A stretch of DNA of 64,000 nt from Sphingomonas_R arantia (GTDB taxonomy: Bacteria > Pseudomonadota > Alphaproteobacteria > Sphingomonadales > Sphingomonadaceae): the NCBI RefSeq assembly GCF_042682045.1, contig NZ_JBHUGS010000001.1:1151758-1215757 (forward strand), in the 5' to 3' direction. Below the pieces are notes generated by a model. That model was not told the origin of the DNA and searched no databases. It saw nothing but the letters and a program-made list of their open reading frames with translations. Made by a program: the position numbers and the translations under genes. Shown here piece after piece: positions 48,031-55,234 of this stretch. Position 1 is the first letter of the stretch; the number at the start of each line of letters is the position of its first letter.

Positions 48031-48244
48031 CAGGCCACCGGTCCTGATAGAACGGGAGCTCTGGGCCTGCGCGCAGCAGGTTATACAAGAGCACGGCCAC
48101 CACGCACCTGAACACATTGCGGAGCGGGTGGCTACTTTGGCACTCGACGGCGACGTGGCCGGCGTCGAGACCTGGAAGCGGATCGCCGATCGGGTTGACC
48201 AACTTTCGGATCATGGGCACGCGCGGCAGCGTACGCGGCATTGA
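48023..48244 (+). CDS. Small protein of a sphingomonad family (DUF6961-type), copy 1
   Basis: The 73-residue protein carries RELWACAQQVIQEHGHHAPE, then HIAERVATLALDGDVAGVET and ADRVDQL. It starts at TTG 48023, which follows ggagggggc, and overlaps the previous stop codon. A clear paralogue is at 49463-49699 with RDIWACAQKVMSQYG, HIAERVGVL and ADRVDQLSDNG. I believe this is the small family sometimes called DUF6961, but that name is a guess from memory. Confidence 0.6.
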   Translation: MSNRPPVLIERELWACAQQVIQEHGHHAPEHIAERVATLALDGDVAGVETWKRIADRVDQLSDHGHARQRTRH

Positions 48245-48284
48245 CTTGCCCCTTACGGGGCTTCGATCACCAAGGGGATAGCTG

Positions 48285-48920
48285 ATGTGCAACCGAGCCC
48301 GCATGGCCGGCGAACCAGAGACGATCGCTGAACGCTTCGGCACGAAGTGGCTTGCCGCCCGTCCGATGGACAACCGCTTTCATCCGCAGGAGCTGGTCCC
48401 TCGCTCGCGTGCCTGGGTCGTACGCCGCGATGACCGCGGCCGCGGCTTGGACGTCATGGCTTGGGACGTGCTGAGCGGTGGTGGAAGATGGCCCATGACC
48501 AATGTCCGCCAGCTCGGCCTGCCACAATGGCGGCGTCTGGCGGAACGACCGGAAAACCGGTGCCTGATCCCGTTAACCGAGTTTTGCGAATGGACGCCGG
48601 ACGTTCACGACGTCGGCGGGGGCAAGCCGCTGAAAGGGGAGATGTGGTTTGCGGTTACCGACCAGCCCGTGTTTGCGGTGGCCGGCTTCTGGCAGGCGTC
48701 CGCGAAGGGAAACGGTTTCTCAATGGCGACGTGCGATCCAAACGAACTAGTCGCGCCGATCCATCCGAAGGCAATGATCACGGTGCTTGAAGAGGCGGAC
48801 TGGGAGCGCTGGCTGACTGGCAGTTACGACGACATTGTCAGCCTGCAACGTCCCTATGACGCGGACCGCATGACAGTGCGTGGGCCAGTGTTCCCGACGC
48901 GCCAGGCCGGGACGAAGTGA
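48285..48920 (+). CDS. SOS-response-associated peptidase family protein (SRAP, YedK/HMCES type)
   Basis: This 211-residue SRAP protein forms a covalent thiazolidine cross-link through its N-terminal cysteine with abasic sites in single-stranded DNA, shielding them from cleavage. It starts MCNRAR, with C2 as the expected nucleophile once methionine is removed. The core includes RCLIPLTEFCEWTP, KPLKGEMWFAVTDQ, AGFWQASAKG, and the histidine motif APIHPKAMI near residue 160. The second residue pair is CN where many relatives have CG. The ribosome binding site aagggg is before ATG 48285. Confidence 0.88.
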   Translation: MCNRARMAGEPETIAERFGTKWLAARPMDNRFHPQELVPRSRAWVVRRDDRGRGLDVMAWDVLSGGGRWPMTNVRQLGLPQWRRLAERPENRCLIPLTEFCEWTPDVHDVGGGKPLKGEMWFAVTDQPVFAVAGFWQASAKGNGFSMATCDPNELVAPIHPKAMITVLEEADWERWLTGSYDDIVSLQRPYDADRMTVRGPVFPTRQAGTK

Positions 48921-49164
48921 ACCGTTTTGCGGTGATCAACTACCGTTTCTAGCGGACCAGAGTGAAGTTCAGGATAGGTCCCGATACGTTGAATGAGAAG
49001 TTTTGTTGATAATTGTGGGCGTGGCCGGCGAATAAGTATCGCGCCCTTATCCCACATCATTAAAACTGGTCTTGAAACAGGTAAAGTAGAGCATCGTCGG
49101 CAGAGTTTCCTAGGTGGCGATGGCTGAGAGCAATTGACGCTCTGCGTGTAGAGAGGGTGCCCTC

Positions 49165-49473
49165 ATGCTTATGGGCAGCAACGACCTGACACCGCCATAT
49201 CGATCGTCTCCATCGTGCGACTGCCACGGTTCGGCGGCATTGCTGCTGATTGAAAGTTTGATTCACGAGCTGTGTGCGCGGTCGATCCTAACCGTCGCAG
49301 AAGCGGCCGCTCTCGTCGATCAGGCTGCTGACGTCCAGTATGCTACGAGCGATGCGGCAGATGTGACGCGGATATCCGTGTCATCCTATGCTGCCCTCTT
49401 AGCTATCGCGGCATCACTGCAAACGGACGAGAGAAGCCTCGGTACTCCTGCTGTGATCCGCGATGATGGGTAA
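49165..49473 (+). CDS. Small hypothetical protein paired with the DUF6961-type copy 2
   Basis: The 102-residue protein has SPSCDCHGSAALLLIESLIH, then ELCARSILTVAEAAALVDQA, with a C-x-C-H element at residues 18-21 followed by a hydrophobic helix. It seems mainly alpha-helical. ATG 49165 follows gagagggtgccctc. The 3' end overlaps the next gene by 11 bp, so the two are coupled. Confidence 0.6.
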   Translation: MLMGSNDLTPPYRSSPSCDCHGSAALLLIESLIHELCARSILTVAEAAALVDQAADVQYATSDAADVTRISVSSYAALLAIAASLQTDERSLGTPAVIRDDG

Positions 49474-49699
49474 TGACGGCGTGGCGCCTCGCAGCTTGCT
49501 TCCAGACCGCGACATCTGGGCTTGCGCGCAGAAGGTGATGTCACAGTACGGCGATCGCGTAATTTTTCATATCGCTGAGCGGGTCGGTGTGCTTTCGCTG
49601 GTCGGAGATATGAGCAGCGTCGATATGTGGATGCGGATTGCTGATCGCGTCGACCAGTTGTCGGATAATGGAACTTCCGGGCGACGTACACGGCACTGA
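49463..49699 (+). CDS. Small protein of a sphingomonad family (DUF6961-type), copy 2
   Basis: The 78-residue paralogue of the protein at 48023-48244 shares the positions of RD-WACAQKVM, HIAERVGVL and IADRVDQLSDN. The start is ATG 49463, inside the previous gene; GTG 49481 is a possible shorter start. The gene ends 4 bp before the convergent hypothetical gene at 49704. Confidence 0.6.
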   Translation: MMGNDGVAPRSLLPDRDIWACAQKVMSQYGDRVIFHIAERVGVLSLVGDMSSVDMWMRIADRVDQLSDNGTSGRRTRH

Positions 49700-49703
49700 G
49701 GCT

Positions 49704-50621
49704 TCAGTCCGGTTCATCGAACGGCAGTTCGTCGATAACAAACCGGTTAACGAGCACCTCTTCGACGGACAGGATTGTGTAGCGCTCCTGAAGCAACTCG
49801 TTGTCGTGCCCATAGAGCAGCTCAATGCGAACCGTGCATTGCAGGGCATCCCCCGGCCGAACATCGACCGCACGCTGCTGAAAACGGCGGAGCCACGGCT
49901 CGTCTTCTATTTTGGCTTGGATCGTTCGCTTCCCGTGCCGTAGATCCCACCGGCTGGTCCCAAGATAGTCCGGTTTTTTTACAGCGAGGATCATGGGCGA
50001 CGCGGGCTGGGAAAGAGTCCGCGCGACGGCCAGCGCTTCGATATCTTCGAGCGGCCAACGGAGCGAGAGCCTCATCTCCACCTCCCCGTTCGGCGTGATC
50101 ATCGTTGCGCGATCGCCTTCGATCAGATGCGCTTTCGTGCGCTGGATATCCCGCATCGCGTTGACCAGCGCGTTAGGCGAAGGAGGCGAATAATCTGGAA
50201 GGTGGCGGACATCGGTTTCCGCCGCGATCCGCTGTATTTCCCGACGTAAGTCGGGAAGGCGCTGTGGTGCGTCCTCAGTCTCGGTCCACTTGATGACCGC
50301 GTATTTTGCCTTCACCAGATAGCTGCCTACCTGCTTCTTCCAGTCCATATCCTTCAGCGCGTCGTCGTTCACTGAAAGGAGGGCAGTCCGAAGCCAAGTC
50401 TTGATTGAGCCGATCTCGATGTCTTCGAGCATCATGACTGTTTCGATGCTGGCGTCGATCGACTGGACTAGCTCGGCGTCGAGCGCCTCGCAGGCCTTAA
50501 TAAAATCGTGAGTGGCGGCGAACACGCGCGACGCCGACCCTTCTCCTTTTTTGAAATCAATCTCAAACGCGAAATCCGCAGCCGGCGGCGCTGGCTTCGT
50601 GTCGCTCAAGATGATCTCCAT
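49704..50621 (-). CDS. Hypothetical protein of unknown family
   Basis: This protein of about 305 residues has an N-terminal alpha-helical region with KACEALDAELVQSIDASIET and a later segment with WDLRHGKRTIQAKIEDEP and RPGDALQCTVRIELLYGHDN. The two halves may form an alpha domain and a beta-rich domain. I recognise no domain, signal peptide or membrane helix. ATG 50621 (MEIILSD) or ATG 50630 starts the frame. It sits in an accessory stretch between small genes and may be of phage or mobile origin. Confidence 0.6.
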   Translation of the reverse strand: MEIILSDTKPAPPAADFAFEIDFKKGEGSASRVFAATHDFIKACEALDAELVQSIDASIETVMMLEDIEIGSIKTWLRTALLSVNDDALKDMDWKKQVGSYLVKAKYAVIKWTETEDAPQRLPDLRREIQRIAAETDVRHLPDYSPPSPNALVNAMRDIQRTKAHLIEGDRATMITPNGEVEMRLSLRWPLEDIEALAVARTLSQPASPMILAVKKPDYLGTSRWDLRHGKRTIQAKIEDEPWLRRFQQRAVDVRPGDALQCTVRIELLYGHDNELLQERYTILSVEEVLVNRFVIDELPFDEPD

Positions 50622-50754
50622 GCTGGACATTCCCGCTGGCTATCCGCGGGATGCACCTTGGTCAATGACACTGCATATGGAGCGGCCCGACGGGGTCGCG
50701 TAGTCCTCGCACCACGCGATGTTGCGGTAAGCGCGGTGTCGTGATTAGCAGGAC

Positions 50755-50850
50755 GTGGGTGATTTGGGACTCAGTCTGATGGTGCAGCGAGTTATCGACC
50801 TTCTTGCACGGATCGGGACGATCCTGCTGATCAACGATCTGCTGTCTTAG
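50755..50850 (+). CDS. Possible small hydrophobic peptide
   Basis: The 31-residue frame from GTG 50755, or 23 residues from ATG 50779, has the hydrophobic helix VIDLLARIGTILLINDLL. The ATG has ggga 9 bp upstream. It overlaps the stop of the convergent recombinase-like gene by 4 bp. The size and helix would suit a membrane peptide or type I toxin, but without homology support it may be a random frame. Confidence 0.3.
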   Translation: MGDLGLSLMVQRVIDLLARIGTILLINDLLS

Positions 50851-51410
50851 TCGGAACGGTCAGCCGCCCCGCCGTCGGTGAGACCGCGCATCCGACGAAT
50901 GTAATTGTAGAACGTCGTTCGACTGACCGCATGCCGCTTTGCCGCGGCGGTCATGCTCATGGCAGCGCAGTCCTTCTGAACCTGCGGCCAATCGGCTGGG
51001 CCGAGAATGGTGTACCGACCGGGCCGGCAAGGGGGGACGTTTTTTCGCTCTGACCCACGGTTCGCATAAGCGGCGCCAGCCGAGGCAATCGCGTCAAGCG
51101 TGGCGCCGCAAAGGTTGTTCACGCCGGGCAAACCAGTCGTCCGCACATCCGCGCTCCGCGAGCGAATATGGGCAATCGTCGCCACAAGATCGGCACCGTG
51201 GACGGCAAGGCATTCGAGCTCATAGACCGCCACCGTGTCACCTGGCTTTAAACACTCAAGAAGTGCTGCACGTCGTCGGAGATCGCGCGGGTGTCGGCTG
51301 TGTCCCCGGTCTATCTCAATGTCCGCGCAGCCCGCTTCCTTCAGGCTGGTGATCTGGACAGACAGGTCCACGTGGGCACTGCCTGATCGGGCATAGGCAA
51401 AAACGGACAT
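50847..51410 (-). CDS. Degenerate serine recombinase (resolvase/invertase family)
   Basis: The 187-residue protein has the resolvase fold order: YARSGSAHVDLSVQITSLKE, GDTVAVYELECL, and a C-terminal helix-turn-helix (MTAAAKRHAVSRTTFYNYIR). The catalytic serine position (S10 in YARVST) is glycine here, with serines at 9 and 11. The conserved DRLGR motif reads ECLAVH, losing both arginines. It has full small-resolvase length but likely lacks recombinase activity. It may be a domesticated DNA-binding regulator. It lies in accessory DNA close to the prophage. Confidence 0.75.
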   Translation of the reverse strand: MSVFAYARSGSAHVDLSVQITSLKEAGCADIEIDRGHSRHPRDLRRRAALLECLKPGDTVAVYELECLAVHGADLVATIAHIRSRSADVRTTGLPGVNNLCGATLDAIASAGAAYANRGSERKNVPPCRPGRYTILGPADWPQVQKDCAAMSMTAAAKRHAVSRTTFYNYIRRMRGLTDGGAADRSD

Positions 51411-51542
51411 ATCGGATGCGCTCTAGCTCGAACGTGCGATTGCGAAAAGAGCGGCATTCACAAAGCTAATGGTTCGATGCCGTGGCGGTCAACATCACGG
51501 CGGACTCGGAACTGCCGGGGCGGCCCACGCGCTTGCAGACGC

Positions 51543-51725
51543 ATGAAGTCCGACGATCTACCACCGCCGATGAAGTGCGACGAGACCGGCCACGACTGGC
51601 TAATCCTTGCCACAGCCGAAGGGCAGCCCCTGCGCGCTGTCGCTCGTTGCTGCGGCGTGAAGGCGACGGTCGTGCGGGGAACCTGGGTCCTAGATCCGCC
51701 GGAGCGTGGTCCAGACGAAGCCTAG
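51543..51725 (+). CDS. Small hypothetical protein
   Basis: The 60-residue protein has DETGHDWLILATAEGQPLRA, then VARCCGVKATVVRGTWVL. Cysteines are at CD...CC. Its start, ATG 51543, lacks a strong ribosome binding site. It ends convergently, overlapping the zinc-ribbon-like gene by 4 bp. The family is unknown. Confidence 0.4.
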   Translation: MKSDDLPPPMKCDETGHDWLILATAEGQPLRAVARCCGVKATVVRGTWVLDPPERGPDEA

Positions 51726-51952
51726 CCCCGACCGGCCGGGCTGATCTCCGACCAACCGCGATATCCGCAGCGCTGGCATACTAGCTTCCGCTGGAAGTCC
51801 CGAATCGTCCGCGCCTGTGGCAGGCGTGCAACCAGGTCCGCGGTCAATATCGTCGTTGAACGACCGCACCGCGCGATCGAGGTGCAACTGATCGTCAGGT
51901 GCGTCGCGCCCTTCAGGTAGTCGGTAAGGGAAATGTCGAACCGGTGCGCCAC
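51722..51952 (-). CDS. Small zinc-ribbon-like protein
   Basis: The 76-residue protein has LTISCTSIARCGRSTTILTA, then TIRDFQRKLVCQRCGYRGWS. The C-x2-C pair near residue 60 and the cysteine near 23-29 suggest a one-metal zinc ribbon. Similar small proteins with the phrase RxLxCxRCGxRG are common in alphaproteobacteria. The function is unknown. It starts at ATG 51952. Confidence 0.55.
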   Translation of the reverse strand: MAHRFDISLTDYLKGATHLTISCTSIARCGRSTTILTADLVARLPQARTIRDFQRKLVCQRCGYRGWSEISPAGRG

Positions 51953-52167
51953 GAATCGTCCTTTGGAACAGGACGGAAAAATGACGCGGCGGGTGCGTGT
52001 AGGAAAGCAGTGATGTACGAGCAGGCGCGATCAGCCACACGTGGTTAGCAGCTTGTTAATAAAACGACTCGATCTTTTTCGCAGCCGTGGCCATACAGCC
52101 TGCCGCAGATGCGAGATCATCCGCTAAGCAGATTCCAGCCGATGTTTAACTGCGAACGGGAGTTGTC

Positions 52168-53319
52168 ATGAACGGACAGACCATCGGCAAGCGCTTGGAG
52201 GAGCTGCGCGCGCCAGTAGGGTTCGACTATCTCCGCATCGGGTTGTCCGTCGCGGTGCTTCTCTTCCATGCGGTTGTGACGAGCTATGGTCGCACCGTCG
52301 AGTCTGCGCTGGTATGGGATACGTTGCTTGGCTCCGTTGTCCGTATGATCCTGCCAATGTTCTTCGCCCTCAGCGGCTTTCTGGTCGCCGGCAGCATCTT
52401 CCGATCAGGAACAACCGTCGGGTTCGTTCTACTGCGTGCTTTGCGGTTGCTGCCGGCGCTGACCGTCGAGGTAATCATCTCCGCCCTAATTATTGGCACC
52501 GTCTTCACGACCCTTCCGCTGGCCGAGTACCTAAGCAGCCGCGCTACGTGGACCTACTTTGCCAATATCCTCGGCCGCATCCACTACCAACTACCGGGGG
52601 TGTTTCAGTCCAACCCTGACCCGACGGCGGTCAACATGTCGCTGTGGACAATTCCCTACGAGCTAGAGTGCTATCTGGCGCTCATATTTCTAATGGTGAC
52701 CCGGCTTGTGAAGATGCGTGCCGCCGTTGTGGCGATCACCTCGCTGACGTGCGTCGCAATGTTCGCCGGGGCGATGATCCAGACGGAGCCAGTGGTGCTC
52801 CGAGCGATCGACGCTCGGGCGCTGATCGTGTGCTTCTTGGCGGGTGTATCGATCTACCTCTACCGCGATCGGATCAAGCTCTCCTTACCCGCCTTCCTCG
52901 CATGCACCGTGGTTTCGGTTGCTTTGCTCGGTTGGAACGAAAGTTCAATGTTGACCCCGCCGCTAATTGCTTATCTAACCGTCTATCTTGGAATGACCAA
53001 CCCGCCTAAGAACAAGATAATCGCGTCAGGCGATTACTCCTACGGCATTTATTTGTACGCTTACCCGATCCAGCAGGCCGTTTCGTACTACCCCGAGTTG
53101 CGACACTGGTGGATCAACGTACTCATCACTTTGCCAGCGAGTTTTCTTTGCGCCCTTTTTTCTTGGCACTGTGTTGAGAAGCATGTCCTTAAATACAAAA
53201 AGGCAATCGCCGGGGCGCAAGCTCCGTTGCCCCGCCTTGAATCTTGGGCGCTCGGGCACACGGCGAGGGGTTGGCGGGCAATATCGAGGCGCCACGTTGC
53301 GACCCCTGAGCAGCAGTAG
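52168..53319 (+). CDS. Membrane acyltransferase (acyltransferase_3/OafA-like)
   Basis: This 383-residue protein has about ten predicted transmembrane helices. The first carries YLRIGLSVAVLLFHAVVTSY with the family's histidine, and LSGFLVAGSIFRSG follows. It resembles OafA/YrhL-type O-acetylases that modify lipopolysaccharide, polysaccharides or peptidoglycan. ATG 52168 follows gggag. It lies at the phage-proximal edge and is read opposite to the phage genes, so it could be a lysogenic-conversion gene altering the host surface. Confidence 0.8.
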   Translation: MNGQTIGKRLEELRAPVGFDYLRIGLSVAVLLFHAVVTSYGRTVESALVWDTLLGSVVRMILPMFFALSGFLVAGSIFRSGTTVGFVLLRALRLLPALTVEVIISALIIGTVFTTLPLAEYLSSRATWTYFANILGRIHYQLPGVFQSNPDPTAVNMSLWTIPYELECYLALIFLMVTRLVKMRAAVVAITSLTCVAMFAGAMIQTEPVVLRAIDARALIVCFLAGVSIYLYRDRIKLSLPAFLACTVVSVALLGWNESSMLTPPLIAYLTVYLGMTNPPKNKIIASGDYSYGIYLYAYPIQQAVSYYPELRHWWINVLITLPASFLCALFSWHCVEKHVLKYKKAIAGAQAPLPRLESWALGHTARGWRAISRRHVATPEQQ

Positions 53320-53572
53320 CAAATGCTGAGTCTGGCGCGCCGCGCTCCACTAGTTCAACGATAGGGCATAGCCTCACGGTACTAAGAGCGAAACAAGATC
53401 CGTCGTTTGCTGGTGACCGTATTCTCTTCGGAGCGGTCAGGCCCGACGCGAAAGTTGAGCCGGCATGCGACCAGACTGCGAATCCATGTGCGGACGCCGG
53501 AATCATCGGCGTGGGACCTACGCCCTGCGGAGAATTCGGCGCCATCAACGTGCCAGCTCGAAGTGCGGGCCG

Positions 53573-54007
53573 CTACCCTCGCAGCCCAAGCGCGCGGGAT
53601 TCCTCCCACCCTCTAGCAATTCTGGCGTGATAGGCAGCCCTAGTGACGCCGGTGGTTTCCAGCCATGCGACTAACGGCTTCCGGTCGCCGCCCACTTCGA
53701 TCCAGTTCGTGGTTCTGCGGTTCCGGCACTGCTCTTGGAAGGTTGCCCACCGACAGTTGTTCGGCGAATAACCGCGGTCGTTATCAACGCGCTCTATCGT
53801 AAGTTCGTCTGAGTACCCGTTGGCAATCGACCAGATACGAAAAGGCTCAAATTCTCTCCATCCCGCGCAAACTGTTATTCCGCGGGCGGCGTAACGGCGG
53901 ATTGCATGAGGATTGGAATTCGGGTTGCATCGTTTAATCATGCCGCGCCAAATATTGAACAGGCGCGTCACCTGACCTTTTCGGGCGTGACCGTGTTTGA
54001 AGTTCAT
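53573..54007 (-). CDS. HNH-endonuclease-like phage protein
   Basis: The 144-residue protein has IWRGMIKRCNPNSNPHAIRR, then YAARGITVCAGWREFEPFRI, and TIERVDNDRGYSPNNCRWAT. This is the pattern of HNH/AP2-type proteins that occur as free-standing, homing-like inserts in phage genomes. No classic HNH triad is fully resolvable, so the nuclease call is tentative. It follows the endolysin gene by 5 bp and is the last minus-strand phage gene. Confidence 0.65.
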   Translation of the reverse strand: MNFKHGHARKGQVTRLFNIWRGMIKRCNPNSNPHAIRRYAARGITVCAGWREFEPFRIWSIANGYSDELTIERVDNDRGYSPNNCRWATFQEQCRNRRTTNWIEVGGDRKPLVAWLETTGVTRAAYHARIARGWEESRALGLRG

Positions 54008-54012
54008 GGCGG

Positions 54013-54510
54013 TTATATCACTAGTTCAAAGTGCGGTGAATCCCCTTCGCCTTTCTCGCGCGGCTTGCCGTCGCCGTCCCAATCCGCGCCCCACCGGATT
54101 TCGACGCTCTCGATCTCAGCAGCGGCGAACAGCAATTTTGCCATTCGATCGAACCGCGCCATGTTGCTCGGCGTCAGCGACCAGTCGACGGGAAATGGTG
54201 CGAGGTCGACCGCGTGCCCGAACCCGTCTTTCTGCTTCCGATGCTTTGTCGAGAGCGGGTTCGACAGCCAAGTGACCTTGGCCAGCTTGGGCTTGGCATA
54301 GCTGGCCGGGACGCCCTTCGCCGCGAGCTGCGCCACGGTGCGGCCCTTGCCCCAGTTCGCATAGGCGTCCTGATCCGAACGGACGCCCTCCAAGACAGTG
54401 AAGTCCTCGGTCGACCGGGCCATCAGCGCCGCGCGCTTCACGACACGGACCAGGTCGGGATGCACGCCGATGAGGCGCGCGAGAGATCGCGCACCGAGAA
54501 TGATGCTCAT
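54013..54510 (-). CDS. Phage endolysin, M15-type peptidase
   Basis: The 165-residue protein has KHRKQKDGFGHAVDLAPFPV, with an H-x6-D-like zinc site, and ends SPHFEL with the family histidine. It matches the M15 L-alanyl-D-glutamate peptidase endolysins. An acid is near EIRWGADWDGDGK. It has no signal peptide and would need the nearby holin-like protein for release. The ribosome binding site ggaga is before ATG 54510. Confidence 0.85.
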   Translation of the reverse strand: MSIILGARSLARLIGVHPDLVRVVKRAALMARSTEDFTVLEGVRSDQDAYANWGKGRTVAQLAAKGVPASYAKPKLAKVTWLSNPLSTKHRKQKDGFGHAVDLAPFPVDWSLTPSNMARFDRMAKLLFAAAEIESVEIRWGADWDGDGKPREKGEGDSPHFELVI

Positions 54511-54614
54511 GTTGGTCTCCGATTGTAAGAATTAGACAGCAGAACTAAAACTTTCAACGAAAGTCTTAATTCAGGACAAGAACTGCTTGCTGCATGGCAG
54601 CGAGTGTTGTCGCA

Positions 54615-54665
54615 CGGTAACCGACTTGCCGTAGGTCCGCTGGCAACGGCTTCCGGCCAGCGGAC
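54615..54665. repeat. Hairpin element 1
   Basis: The 17-mer cggtaaccgacttgccg (54615-54631) is followed by a perfect 10-bp stem (54635-54644 with 54656-54665, gtccgctggc). Confidence 0.75.
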
Positions 54666-54730
54666 CGAACCCGACATGAAAAACTGGAATGCGTTCGCTC
54701 TAAGTTAATCTAATGCTGTGCATCTATCGC

Positions 54731-54787
54731 GAGTGCGGTAACCGACTTGCCGCACTCCCGCCGGCGACGGTTCTTCCGGCCGGCGGG
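54731..54787. repeat. Hairpin element 2
   Basis: The same 17-mer cggtaaccgacttgccg (54736-54752) is embedded in an 8-bp stem (54731-54738 with 54750-54757). It is followed by a 9-bp stem (54757-54765 with 54779-54787) whose bases differ from element 1 but still pair. Confidence 0.75.
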
Positions 54788-54834
54788 GTTAATTCATGTT
54801 GTGATTTCTAATAATCAGGACGTACCATCCACTT

Positions 54835-54898
54835 ACCGCGGTTGAGTCGGTCTTCCGCGCAGTCCCTGCCAGCGAGTCCCCAAGCCTGGCTGGCAGGG
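54835..54898. repeat. Hairpin element 3
   Basis: A ccgcgg...ccgcg unit (54836-54859) is followed by a perfect 10-bp stem (54864-54873 with 54889-54898, ccctgccagc). It is followed on the plus-strand side by the remnant reading MQPDEKQG-stop on the minus strand. Confidence 0.7.
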
Positions 54899-55015
54899 CA
54901 ACTTAGCCCTGCTTCTCATCCGGCTGCATGATCGCGCTACACGCGGAAGCGGATCGGGGTGGTGCCGATGAGTTTTCCTCTGCTATAAGTAATACATCGC
55001 GGGCTGTTCGGGTGT

Positions 55016-55063
55016 CCGCGTAGTCCTCGCCGGCGAGACCACCCTTAGGAATCGCCGGCGGGG
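55016..55063. repeat. Hairpin element 4
   Basis: The sequence cgcgtagtcctcgc (55017-55030) leads into a 10-bp stem (55025-55034 with 55054-55063, one G-U). It precedes a second decayed remnant reading NQPADKQS-stop on the minus strand. Confidence 0.7.
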
Positions 55064-55183
55064 CATCCCCTCAGCTTTGCTTGTCGGCGGGCTGATTCTC
55101 CGCGACGCGCGAGTAAGCGCATCGGGGAGGTGCCAGTGGAATTTTCTTCGCTATAGAAGCGGCACCGCGGTCCTTCGAACAGC

Positions 55184-55227
55184 CGCGTAGTCCTCGCCGG
55201 CACCCCCCCCAGGAACCGCCGGCGGGG
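55184..55227. repeat. Hairpin element 5 (also the likely terminator of the holin-like gene)
   Basis: The same cgcgtagtcctcgc (55184-55197) leads into a 10-bp stem (55192-55201 with 55218-55227). It lies directly after the stop of the holin-like gene, which ends KQPDDKQA, so it is probably the terminator from which elements 3 and 4 were copied. Confidence 0.7.
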
Positions 55228-55234
55228 CATTCTA

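Larger units (their letters stand above)
54511..55234. other. Non-coding array between the holin-like gene and endolysin
   Basis: This stretch of about 720 bases has no intact gene. It is filled with five related hairpin elements (listed separately) and, between them, segments that look like decayed copies of the 3' end of the holin-like gene. Confidence 0.8.

Noticed and set aside
51482..51784. A 100-residue plus-strand frame overlapping the 51543 gene
   Set aside because: It is arginine/alanine-rich without structure; the alternate frame has a more protein-like sequence.
52000..54000. A phage integrase or attachment site marking the prophage border
   Set aside because: No integrase gene, tRNA or direct repeat pair was found. 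The border may lie outside the window.
54615..55227. CRISPR array
   Set aside because: The units are 40-65 bp, spaced irregularly by about 107-167 bp, differ in stem sequence, and contain no regular unique spacers.
54615..55227. Phage cos or packaging site
   Set aside because: No terminase gene is nearby, and the region lies by the lysis genes. It remains possible only if terminase maps close in the other arm.
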